Source of the DNA: Rickettsiales bacterium
Lineage (GTDB): Bacteria > Pseudomonadota > Alphaproteobacteria > Rs-D84
Direction of reading: 5' to 3'
Assembly: GCA_031263295.1 (NCBI GenBank)
Contig: JAISGC010000028.1
Coordinates: 1-9,106 of the forward strand
Length of the DNA stretch: 9,106 bases
The notes under the pieces were generated by a model, which worked only from the letters and a program-made list of their open reading frames with translations, did not search any database and had not been told where the DNA came from. The position numbers were made by a program, and so were the translations under genes. Of the stretch, positions 9,003 to 9,106 are shown one piece after another; the first letter of the stretch is position 1; the number at the start of each line of letters is the position of its first letter.

Positions 9003-9106
9003 AGTTCCCTCCTGCCCCCTTGTGGGGCGGGATAGAGTTGCTTGGCTTGCGAAGGGTCTTTGGACCCTGCGCAAGCCCTAGCAACTCTTGGGTGGGGGTG
9101 AACCTT
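9003..9106. repeat. Family-1 repeat, copy 6, cut by the window end
   Basis: CCCTCCTGCCCCC-TTGT-GGGGCGGGATAG is followed by a long stem: GAGTTGC (9035-9041) with GCAACTC (9081-9087), enclosing GGCTTGCG/CGCAAGCC and then AGGGTC-TTTG-GACCCT, followed by TTGGGTGGGGGTGAACCTT. The CTCCTGCCCCCTTG ends and the GTGAACCTT spacer edge match copy 1. A second inverted unit is predicted just beyond the window. Confidence 0.75.

Noticed and set aside
1441..9106. CRISPR array
   Set aside because: The repeats are few, scattered, palindromic, in inverted pairs and partly inside genes; there is no regular spacing and no cas gene.

Overview
The window looks like a piece of an alphaproteobacterial chromosome, probably from an uncultured, host-associated lineage. 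I infer this from the mix of Gram-negative housekeeping genes (tadA, rsmD, tag, a MliC-type lipoprotein, Smr and GIY-YIG proteins), from a 118-bp repeat with TGTCA(C/T)CCCGCGG ends of a kind known from Rickettsiales and related genomes, and from palindromic repeats sitting in frame inside genes in the way the Rickettsia palindromic elements do. No ribosomal RNA or phylogenetic marker is present, so the assignment is moderate at best.

Layout. 1-480 holds no gene: a hairpin, a run of A-tracts phased near the helical repeat, and a family-2 palindromic repeat. 480-878 (-) is a small secreted Cys-rich protein bracketed by inverted copies of family-2 sequence. 879-1684 has no gene, only hairpins, an orphan minus-strand terminator and a family-1 compound repeat. 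1685-3230 (-) is a tightly coupled operon: GIY-YIG protein, Smr-domain protein, APH-like kinase. 3271-3388 is a MITE-like repeat followed by a terminator. 3436-4292 (-) is tadA followed by a MliC-like lipoprotein with overlapping stop and start. 4311-5249 (+) is rsmD, diverging from tadA with almost no gap. About 5297-5492 (-) is a probable structured small RNA with its own promoter and terminator. 5555-5682 is a second family-2 repeat and a perfect palindrome in front of a consensus promoter for a CofE-like gamma-glutamyl ligase (5760-6494, +). This gene converges on a membrane-anchored VOC protein (6519-6992, -) through one shared terminator. 7052-7786 (-) is tRNA-Ser, tRNA-Gln and tag, packed together. 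8043-8399 (+) is an unrecognised 118-aa protein whose leader follows a compound repeat. 8454-8966 (-) is a secreted PAP2 phosphatase, and the window ends inside another repeat copy.

The most striking theme is the repeats. Family 1 is a roughly 78-nt unit: a short hairpin in CCTGCCCCC..GGGGGCGGGATAG, then a long hairpin whose stem differs between copies but stays paired, then TTGGGTGGGGG. It occurs singly or as inverted pairs. It is translated in frame in the Smr gene (26 residues) and twice in rsmD (54 and 68 residues, 122 of 312 in all); without the inserts RsmD returns to the normal size of about 190 residues. Family 2 has a different sequence but the same plan of conserved flanks around a variable, fully paired stem. 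This suggests mobile elements selected for structure and for staying open in the reading frame. How they move cannot be told from this window.
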